This document shows positions 55,796 to 64,000 of a DNA stretch of 64,000 bases, piece by piece. The stretch spans positions 1 through 64,000 of the forward strand of contig JASJZC010000004.1 in the NCBI GenBank assembly GCA_037178855.1. The letters run 5' to 3'. A program made the translations under genes and the position numbers. The notes below the pieces were generated by a model, which worked only from the letters and a program-made list of their open reading frames with translations, ran no database searches and was not told the origin of the DNA. Position 1 is the stretch's first letter; every line of letters begins with the position of its first letter. Source of the DNA: Oscheius sp. JU75. Taxonomy: Eukaryota; Nematoda; Chromadorea; Rhabditida; Rhabditidae.

Positions 55796-58700
55796 TCAAG
55801 CAATGTACTCGTAGAGATCAGTCTGCTTCTCGCTCCGTCTTACATATTCCTTCTCGATGAGTTGCTCGATACATCGTTTGACCAGGTCGATCTTGGGCTT
55901 GAAGTGTAATGACATTTCTTGTAGGACCTAAAAAGTGTCATTGAACTCAATATTGCGAAAAAAAATACCTCTGCCACCAACAACTTATGCGAAAGAGTCC
56001 TCTTCGTTTTCATGATTCGGACAACACAAGCCTGGAGCATATACTTGCGGTCTTCGGCTATGATTTCAGCGATTCCTTGATTTTCCAGTATTGGATCAGC
56101 TCGCACACCGGCTTTCGAGAGGTCGATCTAAATTTACAGCCTGTTATAAGAAAATTTCGTTGTAAATGTTTCAATAGAAAACTAAAAAGAGCGAGAATAA
56201 CTTTTGTTAGAGATATTATGGATAATTTGTGGATTTTCAGATGCAAAACTGGTAAATTGACCGAAAATGATTCACCTTGTATTTGCGGTTGTTATATTCC
56301 TGATTCAGGCTTATTTCCTTTACATCGTCGTCCTTTCCTCCTAGCACGTCCCCAAGTAGAACTTTACTTTTGATGAGTGAGGCAATAGTTTGGGCAGATG
56401 TCTTTTTGTCCATCAGTAGCCTGTCGTCAATTGACTTGGCGGTGTAGGTCAACGAGTCGTTATATAGCATGAGTACCACCAGCTGAGCTGTTGTAGTCTA
56501 TATTATTTTGCGTGAACAGGTAAGCTGGGCAAACTGACGATGAAAATCTTTTTGGACTTGTATCCATTGCAGACAAGCTCTCCTCGAGATTGTGAAAGCA
56601 TCCAAGTCAATTTTCTCCCATTATACTTTTCGTTGTAGAAGCGTGTAAACTCGTCAGTACACTGGCCAAGCTTCTTAGGTAGTTGAAAGCTTGTTGGCGA
56701 CATCGTAGGCCAAGATCCAGTGTTGGCAACAGTGACTCGGAAATCAGGAAGCTCGATATCCTGATAAGACATGGCTTGATGGAAGTCAGCGGTGAGATCC
56801 TAAAAATTGTTTGTTGCTTTGTATTACGAGTCTAGCACCTTACTGATCTGTTCATCGTTCAGCATAGTGCACATGCGCCGTGTGTACTCGGAGCCACATA
56901 ACAAGGTTAGTTTTCCGATAAAACTGTTTTCAGTTTCTACGCTAGCCTCATCAACAAGGCGCTTGCTCAGAAGTCGAATGTAAAATTTTAAAAATATGTC
57001 TTTGTTCTCGAGGTATTTGAACAGAAGCACCTAAAAGACCTATCAATAAGTCATCTATATAAATTAAACCCACAGCCTGGTCTAGCAGGGCATCAAATTC
57101 GTTATCGGTTCGGACCGACTTTTTCAAGAGCTGGTCGCAATACTTGGCCAGCATCTCAGAAGACTTGTTGGTAGTGACAGCATTTTGATTGACATAGATT
57201 TGAGTAGCCTTATCCAACGCTCCGATTGCTTCGTAGTGGTTGTTAAAGGCTTGTTTGACCAGATCTGACTGTTGTTGAACAACTTCTCTAAGCTTGGCCA
57301 CGTAGAGCATCGTATCCTGGCCGATAGTTTCTTTGGCGCGCTCAATAGCTTCGAGGCCTCCACGAGTAAAATGTTGCTCCAGGGCTTTTTGTATCTCCAC
57401 AAGTTCGTCATCATGCTCATTTAAGCTGTGAACTCGAGCCCAATCGTCGGATAACCCCTCATCAAAGAACCGATTAGATTGAATTTGGTGCAAGACCCGA
57501 GGCAAGAAGAATGGCTGAAAACTCGTATCTCCTACAAGTTTTAAACAGACCTTTATCAGTACATTTTCCATGATTTTTCGAAGTTTTGGCTCAGTAGTAG
57601 GGAAAAGGTAGTGGGCACAACGGGCAACTTCACCTGTGATCCACTGGTCGACAGTATTCAGGTATTCCGCTCGAGGTAAAGTCTCGATCTTCTCAGCTTC
57701 TGTTCTATAGTAGTCAGCAGTTGTTTGCAAGAAATTGTACTCGAATTCAACATAGACGTCATCGCGAACTGAAATGCAATGAGCAAGCCTGTGAATAAGG
57801 TCATACCGTATGATTCAAGAACGTCTTGTATGATACAATTGATTTTGCTTCCATTACGTCCTTGACGTATCAGGTAAAAGAGCATCTCAGGAAACCTGTT
57901 GGTAGTGACAGCATTTTGATTGACATAGATTTGAGTAGCCTTATCCAACGCTCCGATTGCTTCGCAGTGGTTGTTAAAGGCTTGTTTGACCAGATCTGAC
58001 TGTTGTTGAACAACTTCTCTAAGCTTGGCCACGTAGAGCATCGTATCCTGGCCGATAGCTTCTTTAATAGCTTTGTGGCCTTCGTCGGTAAAATGTTGCT
58101 CCAGGGCTTTTTGTATCTCCACAAGTTCGTCATCATGCTCATTTAAGCTGTGAACTCGAGCCCAATCGTCGGATAACCCCTCATCAAAGAACCGATTAGA
58201 TTGAATCTGACACAATATCTGAGACAACAAGAATGGCTGTAAACTCGTATCTCCTACAATTTTTTAAACAGACCTTTATCAGAATATTTTCCATGATTTG
58301 TCGAAGTTTTGACTGAGTAGTGGGGTCAAGGTAGTGTGCATAACGGGCAGCTTCATCTGTGATCCACTTGTCGATAGCATTCAGGTATTCCGCTCGAGGT
58401 AAAGTCTCGATCTTCTCAGCTTCTGTTCTATAGTAGTCAGCAGTTGTTTGCAGGAACTTGTTTTCGAACCATTCAACATAGACGTCCTCTCTTTTAATTC
58501 TTCTTGTTTTTATTCTTATTTTATTATTTTTATTTAACTCAACTGAAATGCGATGAGCAAGGCTGCAAATAAGGTCGTACCGTATGATTGAAGAACGTCT
58601 TTGATTATATCACGATTGATATTGCTTCCAGTACGTTCTTGATATATCAGGTCAAGGATAGCGTTTGTGACTCTGATCTCAGTGCAAGTATGATGACAAA

Positions 58701-59250
58701 CACCCTCCCAGATTCCAAAGCAAAGCTGAGTTTTTATATTAATAAAAAGATTGTCCACTAACCTTATGTATTTTCTTTAAGTGAGCATCTCTATAGTAAT
58801 TGTTCAAAGATTCACAAATATCATCGACTTTTTTGGAATTGATGCAGAAGCTCTTCCAGTTCTTGTGATAGATCAAAAGAAGATTTAATCCACTCATATT
58901 TTCGAATTGCTGATTTAAAAGTTGAAAGAAAATCGGATTCAAAACAGACTTCAAAAATCCTAGAAACAATGTTCGTTATTAATCGTTGCAATTTTTTATA
59001 TAATTTGTCTGGTTTGCTCCTATCATCAATTGAAGCTGATAATATGGTTGCGGTAATACATCTAAATCAACAGAATCCAGAATCTGACAGCCGAGAGATA
59101 CCTGTGATGCTTCATATAACGTGCCGGTTCCAGTTTTTTCCCATCGAAAATATCCGTCAGGTCAGTTTTGAGATCATTCCATTCTATATACTCAAGAGGC
59201 CATCTTCCACTGGGAACATTTTGGAGATCTGCCCAATCGTTAATGTCAAG
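55796..59250 (-). CDS. CUL1-type cullin with internal tandem duplication
   Basis: Scaffold of an SCF-type ubiquitin ligase. N-terminal exons: EYIEWNDLKTDLTDIFDGKK with ARYMKHH, LLLIYHKNWKSFCINSKKVD, VTNAILDLIYQERTGSNINR. The middle repeats (YYRTEAEKIETLPRAEYLN and AFNNHxEAIGALDKATQIYV) occur twice. Then MLAKYCDQLLKKS, FKYLENKDIFLKFYIRLLSK, NGRKLTWMLSQSRGELVCNG, YNDSLTYTAKSIDDRLLMDK, and the C-terminal winged helix. It has the neddylation site VVRIMKTKRTLSH and ends IEKEYVRRSEKQTDLYEYIA. The duplicated block keeps frame, so a product about 220 residues longer than usual is possible. The 5' start is uncertain. Confidence 0.85.
57165..58680 (-). repeat. two tandem copies of cullin middle exons
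   Basis: Block 1 (about 57893-58680) and block 2 (about 57165-57880) each carry three exons: the ...VLxSYG exon, the YYRTEAEKIETLPRAEYLN exon and the NRFFDEGLSDDWARVHSLNE exon. The offset is about 723-780 bp. At the join, VTTNRFPEM runs straight into LFYLIRQGRNGSKINC in one exon and one frame. Confidence 0.85.
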
Positions 59251-59253
59251 TGA

Positions 59254-60322
59254 GCGACTGCCGAGAAACACACGTCGCGCTAAAACTACGCAGTGGTTTG
59301 GTTCCGCGTTAGCTTGGTGCGCGCGCGCTAAAAATGAAAATCGCGACTTCACAGCTCCCATCTATCCGATGGCTCCCAAACTTTTTCTTGATTTTCGCCA
59401 CCGAGAATAACCTAAAAAAAATTTAGGGTCGAGAGGTCAGAAAAAAAAGGTTGAAAAATATAACGTTTTTTTAAAAAAGAGGCCGATTTCTCCGGTCGTA
59501 ACTCAGGCTGGAATTTAAAAACTACCAAGCCATACTTTATGTTTAGATTCAGCATCCACCCCATTCCGATTGGATAACTCTGAATGGGTCTACTCAGATG
59601 AGATTTTTGGGCTGTTAGCCGATTGTTCGCAAATTTTCAATTTTTTTATGGGGTCTGTTTTGGTTACGAATGGATAAAATTTGTTTAAATAGTGTCTTAT
59701 GCATTTAGGCACGTCATACACGGCAAACAGTATGAAAATAAGGTCTAACACTTTTTTTTGTTACTAGCAGCCGTAAAAAAAATATTCGTTGAATATTTGG
59801 TAAGAAGAAGAAATTATTAATAAAAAGCAACCGCGAAAAGAAGGATGGTTTGGATTGAACAAAAACGGGACAATATAATACAGTGCAAAAAAAAAGTTTA
59901 ATAAAGTTCTGTAGGCCAGTTTTAAGAAAGTCCAAACCGCGTCTGACTTCATCGTTTTGCGGCAGAGTAGTGCAAGATACATATTCTGAGAACTGAAGTT
60001 TACTGCAAAATTACTAAGTTTTGATCGAGTTTTTTTTTAAAAGGGTGGTTGCGGGCAAGACACATGTGTGATACGATCCTATCGATTTTCGTTTCTGATT
60101 CTACGAATTGTGCTTTAGACCCTTTGTCTGCTGTCAAAACCTGCCTGTTGATAATCTCTCTACTACTAAAGTGCAATGGTTCCTGTCCGTGCAAAAAAAG
60201 CTGGCAAGACATGCCAAGTCAAAGTTTAGTTGGATGGCAATTAAGAAACGAAACGGAACGAAAAGAGGCAAGTCATGTCCTATTCAGAGTGCTCGAGTTT
60301 GATGTGAATTCAGAAATCTAGA
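59254..60322. other. sparse region with one degenerate exon copy
   Basis: AT-rich, with poly-T and poly-A runs. On the minus strand near 60120-60190, HFSSREIINRQVLTADKGSK is a diverged copy of the second exon of the secreted protein at 60475-60763. No other gene is supported. Confidence 0.4.
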
Positions 60323-60474
60323 CTATGAAAGCGCGATGGTGTCTGTGGTTGACTCTGTTTGTTTGTGGGTCCGTGGCCAAGAAACAAAAGCAAATTGAGA
60401 CGGCGCCGAGCGGAATGTGGTGTAATGGGAGCAAATACCTTCTGATCCTACGAATTGTGTTTCAGATTCTTTGC

Positions 60475-60763
60475 CTGCTGTGAAAAGCTGCCTGTTGACA
60501 GAAAGAATCTCTTTATTAGTAAAGTGCAATGTGTTGCTGTTGCTACTGACAACAGACTGTAGAGAGAGGGAAGTAAACGGCACAGACAAAGAAACAGAAA
60601 GGCAAAGAGACAGGGAGACACAGAGGCAGAGAGACAGAACAAAGGGGACAGAGAGACAGGAAGCCCGAGAGACTGATTGACCATTCACTCGATTACCACT
60701 CTGATTGAGACAGATCCAGTGAGCCAGGACGGCGCAAAACAATAATGAACCAGACATTCTCAT
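60475..60763 (-). CDS. small secreted protein, unknown
   Basis: Exon 1 encodes a signal peptide (MRMSGSLLFCAVLAHWICLN). An intron of about 125 bp made of TCTCTGTC repeats follows, then an exon reading LHFTNKEILSVNRQLFTAGK and KESETQFVGSEG. After this a GTATTT donor is present but no further exon was found. A decayed copy of exon 2 lies at about 60120-60190. Possibly truncated. Family not recognised. Confidence 0.4.
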
Positions 60764-60975
60764 CGGACTGGACTACGATGATAACGACAGTAACCGACCA
60801 TCTTTCCGTCTCAACAACAACACATTTGCCAAACCATCACTTTTTGGTTACAATCTGTCCGGCTCGGCAGCCGACACAGCTGGAGACACTCAAGTATTCG
60901 ATACAACTGTTCGCACCTTGACAGCCAAAGTAGGGTTACAAGACCTTAACCAGAGCTGGAAACTATAACCTCTTC
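60735..60975 (+). mobile_element. BEL/Pao retrotransposon fragment (aspartic-protease region)
   Basis: A plus-strand frame reads PDILIGLDYDDNDSNRPSFR, then KPSLFGYNLSGS and further Asp-rich sequence to a stop. The D-[IL]-LIG-x-DY motif followed by a G-Y-x-LSG motif is how the retropepsin-like DUF1758 region of BEL/Pao Pol reads after its catalytic strand. Only about 80 codons are present and there are no flanking repeats, so it is a relic. It is very short, hence moderate confidence. Confidence 0.4.
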
Positions 60976-61650
60976 AGTATTATCTTTTCTTTTGTTCGTG
61001 GGGAGGGAAAAGACAATAGGTGTCTCAATATTGATCTCTTGTTCGGCATTTCGACGAAATTACATCCTGATAAAAGACTCGAAACGTGTATTGTTTGAAG
61101 TGAAGTCCAAGGGTTGAGTCAGTACTTATATTATATCGCTTGTTTGCTTGAAGCGATAGTGAGGCAACTATACGGGTATTAAAGGTAATCTCTCTATCTT
61201 TTTTGCCAGTCTCTCTATTCCTGCGCCTCTTTGCTTCTTCAAGCATGGGCTTCTTTTACGTAAATCCTGTTCAGTTTTGGGAGTTCTGCTTAGCATAAAC
61301 GATGTGATAAGTTTGATTGATTGTTGGCATAGCAAAAAAATATACTGCGGAGCTGCGTAAGAAACTTTTATATTTGCTTATTGACATAATCTTTGTAGCG
61401 TACAATGGGAGAGAGTTATCAGGGCGTTACTTTTTTTTGGACTCTCAATTTTTGTCCTTTGCAACAAATTTGTAAGTTTCAACATTTCATGCTTTGTTCA
61501 AAAATAAGAGATTACCACCGTAACAACCCAGTTGTTTTTCATGACGGCATTCGTTTAGCAATCTTTGCCAGTTAGGGCTCAAGGACTGCCCCCTTTGGCT
61601 GGAACGAGGTCCCGATACGAAAACACAGAGGTTACGGTAGTAATCTCATT
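60976..61650. other. intergenic stretch
   Basis: No supported gene. A TCTCTATTCC-type pyrimidine tract lies near 61190. Confidence 0.35.
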
Positions 61651-61863
61651 TTATTGAGTCAGAAAGAGTTGGAGGTACCCAGTTTCAGTTTCCTCGGAAA
61701 ACCAAATGGAATCTGTTCTGTCTCTCTTATCTTCTTTCGGCAACGCTTTACACCTACGTTCTGGCAATATTTGCCGAAGAGACGCACATTTATCATGCGA
61801 TTATTAAGTAAGAAGGGGTACAGCTTTACAGAAATCTTTTTAGACGTAAAAATAACACAGAGC

Positions 61864-61917
61864 ACTCCTACCTGCCCGTCAGGGGTGCACACTCCTACCT
61901 GCCCGTCAGGCGTGCAC
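61864..61917 (+). repeat. 27-bp tandem duplication
   Basis: Two head-to-tail copies of a 27-base unit differing by one base (G/C). In one frame it reads TPTCPSGVH twice. It lies within an open stretch (61654-61932) that is otherwise unassigned. Confidence 0.85.
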
Positions 61918-61989
61918 ACTCCAATTGGATAGAATCGAAAAGCTACAACAATTCTCCTGACGATGAGAGCTTCTGGGATAGGCTACTGG

Positions 61990-62690
61990 AAATGGTGTGA
62001 GTAAAAAGTAAAAGTAAACAAATAGTAGGTTGTACGGTGTTATCTTTGTCTGCGCCATTCTAGCCTTTTCGAGAATACCCGAGTGGCGATTGGGCCAAAC
62101 TGGCCCGGTCTAGAAGAGCGGGACCGCCATATAACGAGCGCCTTTACAGTATTCTTCATAGTATTTGGTGCGCCGACCTTTGCATTCGTAGCGTACTGGC
62201 GGAGCACTAATTTCTCATTTGAAAGAATAGAAATATAAGTAGTGCATGAACATAAGCAAATGTGAACGATTTCAGCTGCGCAGCAACGTGCGAATTTCTG
62301 GTGGTTACCGTTTCGATCATTATCGGAATAATTTGCGAAGCTGGAAAGGCAGATCCGGCTCCTACGGCAGAACCAGCTCCTCCTCGGGTCAGGGTGACCT
62401 TTGCTTCTGTTGCTACCTATGTGTTTCGATCCATTAAACTATCAGTATCAGCTATCAGGAACAATACAAAAGAAACTTTCTGGATCTGCGGTGGTATGTT
62501 GAACAATATATTTAAAGCGAGTATCTCGCTATTGCGCCCAAGTGTCCAAAGTTGGTGCGTACAGTGCAAAAAGTTTGGCGGGAATGCCGAAAAAGTTGAT
62601 GAACTCGTGATTTTTACGTTTTGCTGCAGGTTTTCAGCTTTCCTATGCTGCTTATCACAATAAACGTGATATAATAAGTGAGACCGAACC
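61990..62690 (+). CDS. membrane protein exons, unknown
   Basis: An exon LFENTRVAIGPNWPGLEERD with a CATTCTAG acceptor is followed by VFFIVFGAPTFAFVAYWRST (helix) and, after a short gap, by CEFLVVTVSIIIGIICEAGK (helix), then a Pro-Ala-rich loop and VRVTFASVATYVFRSIKLS. At least two membrane helices. Exon joins are not all certain and the first exons were not found. No family recognised. Confidence 0.35.
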
Positions 62691-63079
62691 AAAAAGAGAA
62701 GTAAAATGATCAGAAATAGCTAGGAATAAAAATGGTTTGAATTGCCGCGCAAAATATATAGAGACAAATTGTTTTGTAGCGAGGCATTCACTTTAGATAG
62801 GGGCTCTGCACTTCCATGACCTGTCCCAACTGCAAAGAATCCACAGCCTTTTGCGACAATATAAATTAAACCTTTTTGTCTGTTTATGAACACCTCACAA
62901 CATCATTAGAAGACTTTTTGCAACATTTGTTGGCCTAGAAAAGAAATATTTTACCCGTTTTTACTTCCTCGCGCAGCTTCCCTTAGAACCAATACATACT
63001 GGGGATCAGTATACGCTCGAAACTAATAAGGTAAGACAAAGACAAACATCCGTATTTCTCTCCGTAATTGCAAGTTTTT

Positions 63080-63620
63080 CAGTCTGCGTTTTATCTGTTT
63101 TCGCCACAGGCACCGTCATCTTTCTCGACATCAAAAAAACTGATCCCGATAGTTGGGGGATCAAGATGGTGAGTCGTATTTAGAAAAAAAAGCTGAATTC
63201 TACTACATAGGTCTTTTTCGGCTTCCATAATTTGGGTCTTTTGATTGGAACAATTCTCTGTTTGTTGTTCTTCTTCGTTGGAAACGTGCCGTATACATTG
63301 GTGGAGAGATCAGAGGACCACAATATGAGGGTTGCTACTGAAAACCTGGAACGGTACTTGTTGTACTTTGGGACAACAGGGTTCTTTTTCTGCGCCGGCT
63401 GTAAGACCACATTTTTGTAATCCTTAGAGAACACTTTTAGTTGGCTTGATTCATTCTATCTATCTAAGCTTCAGCGAATACTCAACGGTTTTCGCAATCA
63501 ACAGTGTCATAGCCGACTCGACCAGTATGGTGAGCTTGCCGTCAATATTCCAATAGAGGTACTCCAACTTGTTCGATGAAAATATTCACCACCATAACCC
63601 ATTTTTTCATTACGGGGCCA
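63080..63620 (+). CDS. tetraspan-like membrane protein, partial model
   Basis: Exons VCVLSVFATGTVIFLDIKKT, FFGFHNLGLLIGTILCLLFF (with VGNVPY after it) and YLLYFGTTGFFFCAG, the last continuing after a 40 bp intron with LGLIHSIYLSF and an end NSVIADSTSM. Three clear helices and short introns resemble the tetraspan family at 37-55 kb, but the N-terminal CxC exon is not evident. The 5' end may lie near 62810, where MTCPNCKES occurs. Confidence 0.45.
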
Positions 63621-64000
63621 CGTTTAAGTGATCGATTCCTTCATCAAAAACCTGGCAGAGCGAAGCAAATGGGTCCAGCCAGGAAATCATATAGGCTACG
63701 GTAGTGGTCTCTTATTTTTTTTGAACAACTTATATGAAATAATGGTTCTTTATGGTGAAAAGTACCCAATTGTCTCATGTCAGCTTTCCGGTATACTGCA
63801 AAGTTGTAGATGAGATCATGGGCTACAACTTTTAGCGCATCGAAAAAGTTGAAAAATCATTTTGACCTCAAAATACGAGGATATACAAACTTCAAACTCC
63901 CGCGTAAGTTTTTTCGGCTACGTTCACATGCTGTAGCATATACGCACCCAAAGTAATTGAGCTTTTCTACTTCAAATTGTGGCTTACCTCAAATTTTGTC
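63621..64000. other. right edge of window, no gene assigned
   Basis: A repeat near 63797 (TGCAAAGTTGTAGATGAGAT followed by CATGGGCTACAACTTTT) matches 52185-52220 with a few changes. Nothing else is supported. Confidence 0.35.

Noticed and set aside
55987-56373. Plus-strand frame opposite the cullin C-terminus
   Set aside because: It is the antisense of the neddylation-domain exon plus intron; no separate gene signal.

Overview
The window is animal nuclear DNA with a compact gene style. Genes on both strands are split by many introns of about 30-60 bp (GTRAGT donors, TTTCAG or CCAG acceptors), and AATAAA signals follow several stops. The content (nose-resistant-to-fluoxetine acyltransferases, a Tc3-like transposon with its own short intron, a CUL1-type cullin, TATDN1, mitochondrial ribosomal protein mL48, a Ly6-like protein and many small tetraspan proteins) points to a nematode or another small-genome ecdysozoan. 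The exact lineage cannot be read from the sequence. A hallmark is that many introns consist of runs of TCTCTGTC/GACAGAGA.

Layout. 1-21520: two large palindromes in direct tandem, P1 about 1171-9457 and P2 about 9463-21520. Each arm carries an NRF-6-like acyltransferase gene and a decayed Ly6-like gene. Each about 690 bp loop carries the first exons of an Upf1-like helicase. Of the four NRF copies, two look intact, one has a frameshift, and one is frameshifted and lacks its last exon. 21506-25200: two multi-membrane genes, one apparently continuing into an NTF2-like domain, plus an older copy of the palindrome spacer. 26190-27778: an intact-looking Tc3-like element. 27859-31128: TatD nuclease and mL48.

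31580-51305: a second large inverted duplication. Arms of about 4.84 kb carry helicase copies H1 (-, open) and H3 (+, one frameshift). They flank a 10 kb centre with a Ly6-like gene, three tetraspan genes, a cysteine-rich secreted peptide and a third, 5'-truncated helicase H2. One H2 intron holds about 92 perfect GACAGA units. 51430-55230: more tetraspan genes of one family, marked by an N-terminal C-x-C-[CW] motif and a first membrane helix starting [TS]C[LI][IL][VL]W. 55796-59250: a cullin with an in-frame internal tandem duplication of its middle repeats. 59400-64000: sparse, with a small secreted protein, a BEL/Pao protease fragment and further membrane-protein exons.

The outstanding signal is structural: repeated palindromic duplication of the same loci (NRF, helicase, Ly6, tetraspan), with sequence homogenised within a palindrome and conversion-like patches between helicase copies. 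This could be real recent amplification or partly an assembly artefact. Reads spanning the centres and junctions decide it.
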